Positions 41,564-51,994 of a stretch of 55,310 nucleotides of DNA are shown piece by piece (position 1 is the first letter of the stretch; each line of letters opens with the position of its first letter). The notes beneath the pieces are model-generated. The model made no database searches. It worked only from the letters and a program-made list of their open reading frames with translations, and was not told the origin of the DNA. The stretch covers positions 1 through 55,310 of the forward strand of contig WTXG01000235.1 of NCBI GenBank assembly GCA_022496185.1, written 5' to 3'. The DNA is from Multifurca ochricompacta. Lineage: Eukaryota > Basidiomycota > Agaricomycetes > Russulales > Russulaceae. Both the position numbers and the translations under genes were made by a program.

Positions 41564-42591
41564 ATGTCTGCACCTACTATTGCTCCCACTGCCCCAAATG
41601 TTCCCACTCTATATACAGCACTCCCTTTTCCCTTATGCCCCAGACAAACCAATGACATCCCCCTTCAGGAAAGACCAAATGTACAATGGCTTGATGTTTC
41701 CTCTGTAACTGATGGTGCCCCTTGGACTGGATATCTCACTATGAATGGAAAAGATCTTATTCCCCTTGAATGATATAATGGCCTTTGGTTTGAACTTGCT
41801 TTCTTTGCATCTGTTGATTTGTACCAGGCCCTTCACTTAGCCCAACTCTCATTCAATCTTCCACAAATTCCCAAGGTACCCATTGACATGCAGGCACTGA
41901 TCAACACTTCCATGAATAGTACAAGTATACAAATAGCCACTGCTCCAACTCCAGGATCAAATGACAAACAACTTGAAGGCACATTAGCCATCCATTTTAA
42001 AGGTGATAGGGCCCAATCAGAACACTTTCTATCCATCTTTTATCAATATATGGCTATGAATGATCAATCCAAAATTGTGTGCAACCCAATGAAAAAGTCA
42101 TATTTCCTTTTACAACAGATGGAAGGGCCACTAATACAAACATTTCAACTCAGACTGATTAATGATCTCTGAGCAATTGCTGCTGGAATGATGACAATCA
42201 CACAGCCAATGCCTTGGGACTATACTGAAGAACAATTCAAATTGTCATACTTTGACTTTGGTGTCCAAGAATGGGCCTATGACAATCTATGAAAATTACA
42301 AATGACTGGAGGACATATCAATGAATACTTGACTGCTTTTGCTGCCCTATTAACTTGTTCAGGTGTACACCCAAATGATGCCAGTACCCTATGTCTCTTT
42401 GCATCCAGTCTTCAAGGTGACCTTGCAAAGAATTGTGTCCTTCATCTGTCGCACACAGGTCCTTTGGTGTGCATCAGTTCAGGTTCAGGTCAAGGTCAAT
42501 CAAGTCAGTCAAGAGATGCAAGTGTCAAGTCCAGTCAAGATGTCACAATGTGCAGCTGGTATGGATCAAGGTAATGAGTCTGGACATTGCA
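41564..42591 (+). pseudogene. Gypsy-F Gag relic
   Basis: Same type of Gag as gypsy-D: N-terminus MSAPTIAPTAPNVPTLYTAL with LPFPLCPR, PWTGYLT, then capsid text (HFKGDRAQSEHFLSIFYQYM, SYFLLQQMEGP). Stops at about 41771, 42170 and 42290 break it. It ends in a poor knuckle-like region near 42560-42590, where gypsy-D inserted. Particle protein, dead. Confidence 0.8.
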
Positions 42592-42902
42592 TGTTACGGT
42601 CGGCAGGCCGTATCGTGCGTGAGATCGGAAGTCGTGATTTGGGGGCTCTGAAGGAGGTGTTCAGTGTTCTAGACATCTGGGATTGTTCGCAGGACAATCC
42701 AGAGAAAGGAGAAACAACAAGTCTGATTGTAATACCGAAAGATACAAGAGCTCGAGTCTGAGACTCAAGGTGTTTGCTATCTAGCTACTATATAGTAAAG
42801 TGATATTGTGATCGACCGATCTGATTAAAAGTAGTGGGGAAAATAGGAAAGAGTTGATGGGCACATATTGCACCTTTGATGGTATAAAATTGAGGTGTAA
42901 CA
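42592..42902 (-). repeat. Gypsy-D 3' LTR (311 bp)
   Basis: TGTTACGGTCGGCAGG...GAGGTGTAACA in plus-strand reading, followed by TTACCCCCCATTTAG, whose complement is the polypurine tract. Confidence 0.9.
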
Positions 42903-43021
42903 TTACCCCCCATTTAGACTTGAAGGCGCCGACTTCAATCATGATCTAGACGGACAGGGTCCTTGTGTGTGCCGTGCACGTGTGAGGAGGCGCGGGAGGT
43001 TTGTTTGCGGTGGTGGCATTG

Positions 43022-46000
43022 TCAGATTGTGATAGGTATTAGTCTGTGTGCAGTAGCCGCTTGGTCGAGGCAACGTCGACACTGTTGGTACTCAGCACAA
43101 TTACGCGTTAGTTGTCTTTCAATCATTCGTCGCTGTTGCCTGAGTTCTTCACCCTCTCGATGTAAAAAACGGAATCGGTTGACTTCACCCTGCAGGCCAG
43201 GGTCGTTAAGTTGGTATAGGGCCTCGTCAACACTGCGTACGAGTGGCCCGGGTTCCAGAGCACAATAGTCATCCGCGACCATGTGTGGGGGGCAGGGATA
43301 TTCGACCCATGGGGCTGCTGTAAGGTCCTGTGTGTATTCGCGTCTACCTCATCCGCGGGTCCCATGAATGAGGGGGTGATCCCCAAACGAGTATTTGATG
43401 TACAGGGCAGGATGGAGGCGGTTCTGTCGTGATGGGATGTGAATGTCATAACAGTTCATGGGTGCGATGTCGCAGGTATAGTAGTCTGTTCCCGGGTGTG
43501 GTCCGATCCATAGTTTGTCTGCAGGGGAGCGAGGAGAGGTAGGGATGAGCGCATCACGATCTTCAGATGATGCTTGTTCGCTGACACTGGGAGACACGGG
43601 TATTTGCTCATAAGTCAGTGGTGGTGAGGGGTATGTCTCTGGCATTGGCGGTCTTGGTGATTGTGGGGGATTAGGTTCGTGGAGTATGGCGAGGCAGATT
43701 TGAGCGTCGCCATTAGGGGTGAGAGAGTGTGAAGGAGAAGACATTTGTTTTTGTGGGGGAATGCGGATAACGAGGCGTGGGTGTGATCTGTCCCCCTTTG
43801 TATTCCCAATGTGACCACACATTGGGAGCAATTCGCAGGCAGACGGTGGAAGGTTGTGGAAGTAGTGATCGATCACGTCATTAGCATGAATGTGCATGTG
43901 GTCCACCCACTCATTTTCAGAGGCTGGGTAACCTTTCCAGCTGAGTAGGAACTGTAATTGTTGATTACGCCCAAAGCGTTGATGGCCAAGAATCCTGTTG
44001 ATCTCAGTTTCCTCAGTACCATTGATAAGAACGGGTGGTGGCCGTAGTGGGGAGGGCCCATGTGCTGCAGTGCTGATGTAGTGGGTTAGCAGTGATGCAT
44101 GAACAACATTGTGAATTCGCATGGTCGAGGGGAGTGCGAGGCAGAATGCAACCGGAGAGATCATTTCGATTATAGTGAAGGGGCCATACCATCATGGGGC
44201 GAGTTTTGCAGAGGGGAAGAGTGTGTGTATGTTCTTGCCTTCGAGCCACACCTCATCCCCTTTTTTGAAAGCTGGGGTAATATGTTGCATAGACAAGAGG
44301 ACGTGCTCTGTGTGCACGCGACTTTTGGCAATCATGTTGAGTCATTCTGAGAGTGCTGGGACAGGAGAGATCATGCCTGTGGCAAGGGGAAGCAGTCTAA
44401 AGCCAAACAGAAGTTCATGTGGGCTGAGATGCGTGCGGTCATGTTGCCAGCAGTTATGCACAAATTCAGCAAGTGGGAGGAGATGGTGCCATGCATGAGG
44501 GTCGCCAAACGTCCATTGGCGTAGGTATTGCTCGACCCAGCGGTTCATGCGTTCGCTCTGTCCATCAGTTTGGGGGTGAAAGGCTGTACTTATATTTTGC
44601 TGTATATGTAAGAGGCGGCAGAGTTCTTTGGTGAAGTGTGAGGTGAACTGAGGGTCTCGATCGGATATAACGCGGCGAGGAGCACCAAACCATGGGAAGA
44701 CATGTCGTAGGTACAGTTTGGCAACATCAGCACCAGTTATTGTTGTTGAACAAGGGATGAATTTTGCTGCCTTTGAGCATCCCTGATCCACTATGGTTAG
44801 TATGGCGTTTGTGCCATTAGACGGCAGGAGATCAGTGATAAGATCCAGTGAAATGTATTGAAAGGGACCCTCCGTGGCTTTGATGTCAAACGGGAATCGC
44901 GGCACCAGGGTTTTCTTCTGCGGTTTTAGGGATTGACACTCATGGCATCCTTTGACATACTCATAGATGAATTCTCTTAGACCTTCACCCTCGTAGATGT
45001 CCCGTACGAGGTCCCATGTATTCTTCTGACCTGGATGCCCAGCTAACGGATGATCGTGAAATTGTTTTGCAATGGCGCGATAGGTATTCTCATCATTTTG
45101 TAATTTGATTGTGGCAACGGTCCATCAGTCATCCGGTAGTAGAATTACCTCTTGATTATCTTCTTTCCCGGTATCGTGATCGGGTCATCGCGACAGGAGG
45201 TCCACGATAAGATTGTGTTTCCCCGCGATCAGTTTGATGATAAAGTTGTATTCCATCAGATCGAGGTGCCATCAGGCTTGCCACCTGTTGAGCTTCTGCA
45301 CCTTGTGGAAATATTGGAGATTATGATGATCTGTAAACACAGTGAGCACATGAGGGGAACCAGCCAGGTATTGATGCCATTCAATGAGTGGTAACCAGAT
45401 GGCGAAGAGTTTGCGGTCATAGATGTCCCAGTTACATTGTGTTTCATCGAGTGACTTAGATAGGAATGCCAGTGGGTGGAGTTGCCCTTTGTCATCTTGT
45501 TGTGCTAATTCAGCGCCAATAGTGAAGCCGGACATGTCCGTCGACAGGTAGAAGGGTCGATCCATTTGAGGCTGATGGAGTACAGGTGCCATAGTGAAAG
45601 CCCTCTTCAAGGCATGGAATGCCATGTCTTCCTTTTCTCCCCAATTCCATGGAACGTTTTGCTTGGTGAGATCGATTAGGGGTCGCATGACATGAGAGTA
45701 ATTTTTTATGAACCAGCAATAATAGTTTCCAAACCCAAGATAGCTTCGCACTTGACGGACATTGGCTGGAACTGGCCAATCGAGGATTCCCTTGACCTTT
45801 ACAGGGTCCATCATTATGGTACCTCCAGTGAGAACCACGCCTAAGTAGTCAACAGTTGTTGCATGAAAGACACATTTTGTTAGTTTGAGGAATAAATCGT
45901 TGTCTTGGAGGATCTGCAGCACCCTTGTTACACACTGTTCGTGGAACACGGCATCGTCTGTGGTTGCGACTAGTATATCATCCATGTAGATAACCAGCCA

Positions 46001-47095
46001 TCCCTCGTCCAGTTCTTTTCTGAAGAGTGCGTTCATCATTGTCTGAAAGGTGGCTGGCAAGTTCATAAGCCCAAAGTACATTACTAAGGGTTCGAAGAGA
46101 CCCTTGTTTGTTTTGAAGGCCGCTTTCCACTGATCACCCTCTTTGATGCGAATATTGTTGTATCCCCAGTGGACATCGAATTTTGTGAACAGGGAGGCAT
46201 GTTGTACTTTAGTGATCAATTCATCGATTAATGGTAAGGGGTATGTGTTATGGACGGTCCAGTCATTCAGCTTCCTGTAGTCTTGCACTGGCCTCAATTT
46301 CCCATCTTTCTTTTTGACGAAGAAGAATGGCGAGGCATAGTGTGATTTAGATTCTTGGATGTATCCCTTCGTCAGATGTTCCTTGAGGAACTCATCCAAA
46401 GCTTCCTGTTCTCTAGGATTTAAGGGGTAGATTTTGCAATCGAGAGAGGAGGGCACGTCAGGTTTCAAGTTGATGGCGTGGTCCCAGAGCCGCGAGTCCG
46501 GAAGTCGGAGTGCTTCCGTCTCAGAGAAGACTTTGGCAAACTGCTGATATTGTGGAGGGATTTCTTCAGTAATCGTGGGTGAGCCCTGTTCGGCGAGGGC
46601 TTGAGTGGGTGACACCCAGCGGAGGTGTACGTATAGTTCCTCCCCAGGGAGTAGTCCAAGGGCTGCAAGTTTCAGTGGTTGCTGGGGAATGATACTGACC
46701 GGATCTTTGATTATTCCATTTGTCCAATCAATAGTAGGGTTGGCATCCGCTAACCAGGGGTATCCCAAAACAATTTGCTCGTCGCCCAGGTTTGCAATGA
46801 AAAATCGCTGTTGACTCGTTTTCCCTCCGGTGGAGATTATACAGTCAACGTACTGGGTTATTTGTCTGATTGAGTTACTTGTTCCATCAGCGTTGCTCAA
46901 CTTCCGAGGGTTATCTAGAGGTCAGGTTATTAATTGCTTTTCACGGACAAATCTGGGGTGTAGGAAATTCTCAGTAGCGCCACTATCGACCAGGGCTAAT
47001 GCAGTCCCATTTTGAGAGAATGATGCTTCGATTTTCAATGATCTAGGTACATTCTTACTCAATATGGCCTTCAGGACAGGACGGTCCTTCAGGCC
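43022..47095 (-). pseudogene. Gypsy-D Pol with chromodomain and long C-terminal tail
   Basis: It opens in the -1 frame to Gag. Protease VDSGATENF near 47000. The longest open part (46900-45272) covers the RT ([27 protein letters not shown]) and RNase H (STDMSGF, FTDHHNL). Further down come the integrase zinc domain and core (44905-44342, SLDLITDLLP, SDRDPQFTS, QTDGQSERMNRWVEQY) and a chromodomain (INRILGHQRFGRNQQ, LSWKGYPASENEW, near 44000). A tail of some 300 residues follows, ending RLIPITI, with Cys in CAEYQQCRRC. Stops at about 46918, 45271 and 44341, several as TGA for Arg. Confidence 0.9.
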
Positions 47096-48434
47096 TCGGT
47101 AAAACCCTCTCGGTCAGGCGATCCCATTAGTCCTCGCAGCTCCTCCTCCTGTTCCACGGTTATCTTCTTCAGAATGTCCACAATCATGCTCATCGAGGGG
47201 GTTGTGGTCTTTTGCGTGGTTTGCACGGCCGTCGTCGTACCAGTTGGTCCCAGAGAATTGGTGCTTGTGTTTGTGTCACCGGATACTGCAACTGCGGCGT
47301 GTGTCTTCTTGTCCGGACAGTTTCGAGAGATGTGGTTTTGCCTCCCACAGTTGAAGCATTGCCCCTCGCGTCGGTATTTTTCCTTGTCTTCATCGGTAAT
47401 AGCTCGTCGAATGGCATCTACATCCATAGCATCAGTAGCGCGTTGTTGTTGCGGTCGCACTTGGTTACTTGATTGCCCCCGTCATTGCCAAAAGAATCCA
47501 GAGGCTTGTCGACCTTGAGGGTTGTCATTATCGCGAATGGCTTGTATAGCAAGGAAGTTTCACTGCTGTGTCTGAGACGCTGAGATCCACTGGTCTAGAG
47601 TGGCAGGTGCGTGTAGGGCGATACACAATTCAGTGAGGCGTCCTTGAAGACCTCATGCGAACTGTTGTAAGGTGTTCGGTTCATCTCGGCTCAATCGTCC
47701 TGGGCTCGCTCGTGCACTGCAAAGTCATAGAAGGCAGTTTTAAATTGTTGCTCAAGTGCTTCCCACGCGTTCTTTTGCCATGGAAGTTGGGAGGGGTCAT
47801 TTTCAACAGTGAGAAGATATTCTGTCATCTGAATTTGGAAACCCTGGACAGTTTCTCCCTCCATCTGTTGGATAAAGAAATGTGATTTTCGAAGAGGGTC
47901 TTTTGCAATGTCAGCATCCCAGTTGATGCTCATAAACTGGTTGAAGAGCATTAGGAAGTACTCGGCCTTCGATCAGTCTCCATTGTACTTGAAGGGGAGC
48001 AACCCTTCGAGGTGATTAGATATCGGCTTACTGGTGGGAGGGGTAGTCGCCCTTGGTGGGACTACGGTAGTTGCAGAGGGGTTGTTTTGGATGATTGCCC
48101 CTCCTTGCTGCAGGGCCTGGAAATCTATGCTGGCGGCGGGGTTCTGTGGTAGGTTGAGCTCAGGTCGAGCGACTCGGGTTGCTTGGTAGTCTTGCAAGTG
48201 TATAAAATAATATATTTCAAACCATATTCCATGGACTTGTTCGACAGGCATGAGAACATTATTTAATATTCCAAAATACCCTTGCCAGGGTGCTCTGAGT
48301 ACTCCGGGTTGTAGCCAGGTTAAGCCCGGTCGTTGATCCTGTGGTACGTCATCGATACCGCGTGGGGAGAGACTGAATGGTAGTGTAAGCTGCGCTAGCT
48401 GCACCATCGGTTGTGCGACGTTTGGGGTCGACAT
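47089..48434 (-). pseudogene. Gypsy-D Gag
   Basis: Start M-STPNVAQPM by agreement with gypsy-F. N-terminal domain (TLPFSLSPRGIDD, APWQGYFGIL), capsid (FNQFMSINWDADI, HFFIQQMEGE) and a CCHC knuckle CFNCGRQNHISRNC, then the end GFTEA-TGA. Lesions near 47970, 47690 and 47560-47480 break the frame. A start four codons upstream (48446) is also possible. Confidence 0.85.
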
Positions 48435-48483
48435 CGGTTTGTTCATTCGTTCATTCGGGTTTTACTGATTCGTGGTTCTGGGC

Positions 48484-48494
48484 AGACTCAAGTT
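48484..48494 (-). promoter_or_regulatory. Gypsy-D candidate self-primer site
   Basis: On the minus strand AACTTGAGTCT lies 2 nt inside the 5' LTR. The LTR carries AGACTCGAGCT (48664-48654) 35 nt after the start of its TATATAG box. The pairing is 9 of 11; both mismatches are transitions. Confidence 0.5.
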
Positions 48495-48496
48495 AA

Positions 48497-49401
48497 TGTT
48501 ACAGTCGGCAGGCCGTATCATGCGCGAGATCGGAAGTCATGATTCGGGGGCTCCGAAGGAGGTGTTCAGTGGTCTAGATGTCTGGGATTGTTCACAGGAC
48601 AATCCAGAGAAAGGAGAAACAACAAGTCTGATTGTAATACCGAAAGATACAAGAGCTCGAGTCTGAGACTCGAGGTGTTTGCTATCTAGCTACTATATAG
48701 TAAAGTGATATTGTGATCGACTGTGTTACGAACCCCGTCCCTCCCTGTCTTTTTCTTTTTACCCAACGACAACCCCTCCTTGCCACCTACTCTCCACTAC
48801 CAGATCACGTCTCCATCGTGGGATCCGTCACATGCCCTGCTTCCTTCCCCGTGATCGTCTTTGCCATTGTTTATATTGCTGTACTTATGTTTGGCCCGCC
48901 GTTTGCCTATCTCTTATCCCTTATCTCTAAGACCAGACACTTACTTAATTCCCTATCAGAAGCACAGCTTTACGCCCTCCGCTTTCGTATATTCGGGCCC
49001 ACATGATCCTAGGTTACCTTATCTTTAGACGCCCACTTGATTACGTATATAAGCCCGCTGTAGCTACATTGTAGACCTCAGACTCGACTTATTGAATACA
49101 TCGGTGCTCGTCTTCTGGACTTCCCTTTGTCCCTTGAACGTCTGCCTGTCTCAGTGCTTTCGGCACTTTCCGCTCAACATTGTCTTAGGTACAGCCTCTA
49201 GGACTTTGACTCATACCCTCTCGACTCCAAGGGATCTTATTGGTCTCTTATCCGAACCCACTTAGTACGCTGTCGCACAAGTCGTGTGGAATGTCCCGCA
49301 CCGGACGTAACAGACTGATCTGATTAAAAGTAGCGGGGAAAATAGGAAAGAGTTGATGGGCGCATATTGCGCCTTTGATGGTATAAAATTGAGGTGTAAC
49401 A
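48497..49401 (-). repeat. Gypsy-D 5' LTR, interrupted
   Basis: 48497-48723 and 49318-49401 together match the 3' LTR. The break carries the GACTG duplication of the solo LTR-B. Confidence 0.9.
48724..49312 (+). mobile_element. Solo gypsy LTR (LTR-B family), 589 bp
   Basis: TGTTACGAACC...GGACGTAACA, duplication GACTG (48719-48723 and 49313-49317). It keeps AGACTCGACTT (49080-49090) and a good TATA box. CpG content is visibly higher than in the solo LTR at 2798, so it is younger. Confidence 0.93.
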
Positions 49402-49406
49402 TTGCA

Positions 49407-49810
49407 TGTGAAGTCAGGGTATTCAGATAGCAAGGCAAGAGCCTTTGCTGGAGTTACTGGTGAGCCAAACCCTCTCAAGTCACATCTTGGAAGAGGGCTG
49501 AAGGGACTTTCTAAGGACCTATTGGTACAAGGAGAACAGACTTGGTCTGTCCTTGGATTTATTGTAGTCCTTAAATACAATGTAGCTACTATGAAGTCAT
49601 AGTCTAGAATCTTGTACAAATGATATCATACTAAGTCACAAGGGTCATGACATCAACTATGAGATCATCAACCAGATGACATGGGAGTTGAATCCCTTGT
49701 CCAGACTATGGCCATCAGATAAGTGGATCTGATAAGGTATACAGTGAAAGAAAGGGGCATAGAAGACAAAAAAGAGAGACAACATGAAATACTAGCAAGA
49801 AAGTGTCACA
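49407..49810 (-). repeat. Probable LTR of a further gypsy (LTR-G), about 404 bp
   Basis: TGTGAAGTC...AGTGTCACA, followed by TTACCCCTTCTG, which read on the minus strand is a purine-rich tract directly before an LTR, as in gypsy-D. Its left end touches the gypsy-D duplication, so that boundary is uncertain. No partner LTR is in the window. Confidence 0.45.
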
Positions 49811-51240
49811 TTACCCCTTCTGTAGGCTGATGTTTGCCCCCAAATGTTGTTGAATGTTGGTGGCAGCAGGGTTTGTGGTTGCTGTGCACATGATCGTCGA
49901 GTGGTCATTGAGTATTGTCCAGTCCTCCAGCTTGAGGGACATCATGCAGCTTCAGATGCTGCATGGACCTTGTGGGGTTGTTGGTGTTTGAAGGTGTCAT
50001 GTGTTGTCAAGTCCTCTTGCAAGACAGTGTGCAGTTCTGGGTGTGGTGTGAATCTTGTGAGCTTGCTTGGTCAGATACAATGTTGCCAGGCATATAGGTA
50101 GGTGAGGTGCAGACAAATTCAGTGGTACATGTTGTGTCATGTCAACACTTGTGTCGATGTTCATACCCTGCTGGGCTATGTCCAAGTTGTTAGCTGTGGT
50201 GCAGAATCTCATCACCTCAGCCCAGACCCCAGGGTCGCAGAGGTCATCCAGTGCGGTGTTGATCCACTTGGTGTAGAGCATCAGGGTCTTGTTGGTGATT
50301 CTTGGCATGGAGAGTGAATGCAAACTTGCAGAGTATGCAGCTTTCATTGTCCTTGATGTGGCAGTATTGGCAATGTGTGGAATGGATGTGGTTTTGTACA
50401 GACAGCTGGCCAAGGTCCTGGTGGCAAAGGTTCTTTGAGGTTGACATTCTTGGGTGTGTGGGGCGAAATGAGTTCCTTGCCATGGCGAGATATTGATGTG
50501 CCTTGTTCAGGTTGTTGGTTGTCATGTGGAATCTTGTTGCTTTGGCCCAGACTCTTGGATTGCGTAAGTCATTGAGCACAGTGTTGACCAGTTCATTGTG
50601 AGGCATCTCCATGTCAAAGAGTTGCTGTTGGAGGCGCAAAATTGAAGGATTGGGACATTGTGGGGTTCAAGAGTGGTTTCTAGCGTGGAGCACAATGGTG
50701 AAGAGTGGCTGGTTCTTGCTCATCATGGCAAGAACCTGGGGGTTACATTGTTGGTAGTTAAAGCTTATGAACCTGGCATGCAAGGTGCAACCTTCATTAT
50801 TCCTATGAAAACCTGTCATTGACTGACATGGCCATGGGGTTGGCAGGACTGGAGAGTCAGGTTGATACTTGATTCTTGGGTTGTCATTGGACTGTGTAGT
50901 GTGTATGTGTCAGGCAAGCGCATTCTGACTTCTTGTAACAATTGGGTCTTCATTCAGTGGTGCTGGCATGGGAGGCAGTGTCAGTGCTGCTGCAGGAAAT
51001 GTTATTGCTGCTTTTGTTGGTGGCATCCAGGGCTGCTGAGATGCACCAGATTTGGGTTTCATTGTTGGTCAAGATGTTGGTGGCAAGAGTCTTCAGAGTT
51101 GATGTTCTAGGTGTTCAGCAGGTTTGATGGATGTTCTGAGCAGAAGGGCAAGTAAAGTTCTTGATGCATGCCAGGGTAGAGCAAATGGGGAAACACTGAG
51201 TCACAGATGGAATAATTACCCCCCTCCTAAGGCTTGCAGC
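49811..51240 (-). pseudogene. Decayed ORF with repeated segments, probably a gypsy 3' region
   Basis: Minus-strand frames give two related peptides: LDDLCDPGVWAEVMRFCTTA with NNLDIAQQG (about 50260-50150) and LNDLRNPRVWAKATRFHMTT with NNLNKAHQY (about 50590-50490). The upstream copy is followed by a Cys motif CQYCHIKDNESCILC. A third, weaker repeat is seen in the DNA near 51060-51130. The peptides resemble the tail of gypsy-D Pol (DEALYQLNDPGLQGEVNRFR), so this may be the 3' coding part of the element owning LTR-G. Identification is tentative. Confidence 0.4.
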
Positions 51241-51994
51241 ATCCTCAATGCATACTGGATGCAATTCACCCAGCACATTGTGCTGAATCATGTGATGTAA
51301 AGTAAACAATAGCAAATATTGTTGAACCAAGATAGCAGTACAGAAGTTCCAGGATAGCAGTTTGATGTAATTACATAAGTCAAAAATGTGTTTGCAATTA
51401 ATTAGATACTTAGGATGTACATCTAAGATCTGACATGTGATCAAATCACATTATTAAACGAGATAACAAGATAATGCATTTAATGTGTTCATTTAATTTA
51501 GTAGCTGATATAGTACATTGAATCTGCTATAGATAAAGCAATTGCTATTGCATTATTGACTGCATCTAAGCCTCTAAGTCTAAACAAGGTGAAATAGCTA
51601 GTAGTAATGTAGTATCTAGTACAAGTTGCACTATGCCTGTTCCACAAATCCAACAACAAAGGGCAATTTCATTGCATTGGAGTCATGTACAGAGGTTCCA
51701 GGATAGCAGTTTGACATGATTATGATCACACGTAGATAACACAATTCAAAAATGTGTTCATCTAAGATCCGACATGTGATCAGATCATATCATTAAATGA
51801 GATAACTAGTAGTAATGTAGTATCTAGTACAAGCCTGTTCCACATGTGATGTACATACAAAAACAAATAATACATTGTTGATTGTGTCAGCAGACTGGTT
51901 CCAATAGTACTCAGTTAGATCAATTGGTCCCAGCTATCAATGCCCATCCTAATGCACCTCACTTCTCCCATGCCCACCTCGTAGCTATCTGGAG
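51241..51994. repeat. Non-coding stretch with direct repeats
   Basis: No ORF of note. A segment starting TTCCAGGATAGCAGTTTGA occurs at about 51347 and again at about 51692, and AGTAGTAATGTAGTATCTAG occurs at about 51600 and about 51806. The part near 51380-51430 (CAATTAATTAGATACTTAGG) is the reverse complement of the tandem unit inside hAT-B at 32500-32560, so it probably derives from a related element. Confidence 0.55.

Larger units (their letters stand above)
42592..49401 (-). mobile_element. Gypsy-D: decayed chromovirus, minus strand
   Basis: 3' LTR 42592-42902 (311 bp) and 5' LTR 48497-49401 (interrupted by a solo LTR-B). Target duplication TTGCA (42587-42591 and 49402-49406). It encodes Gag with a knuckle and Pol with chromodomain. 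Several TGA or frame lesions; not active. A distinct family from gypsy-1/2, with short LTRs. Confidence 0.93.

Noticed and set aside
49402..49602. Plus-strand ORF of 66 codons as continuation of gypsy-F Gag
   Set aside because: The peptide does not resemble the post-knuckle region of Gag or a protease; the stretch fits better as an LTR followed by a purine-rich tract on the minus strand.
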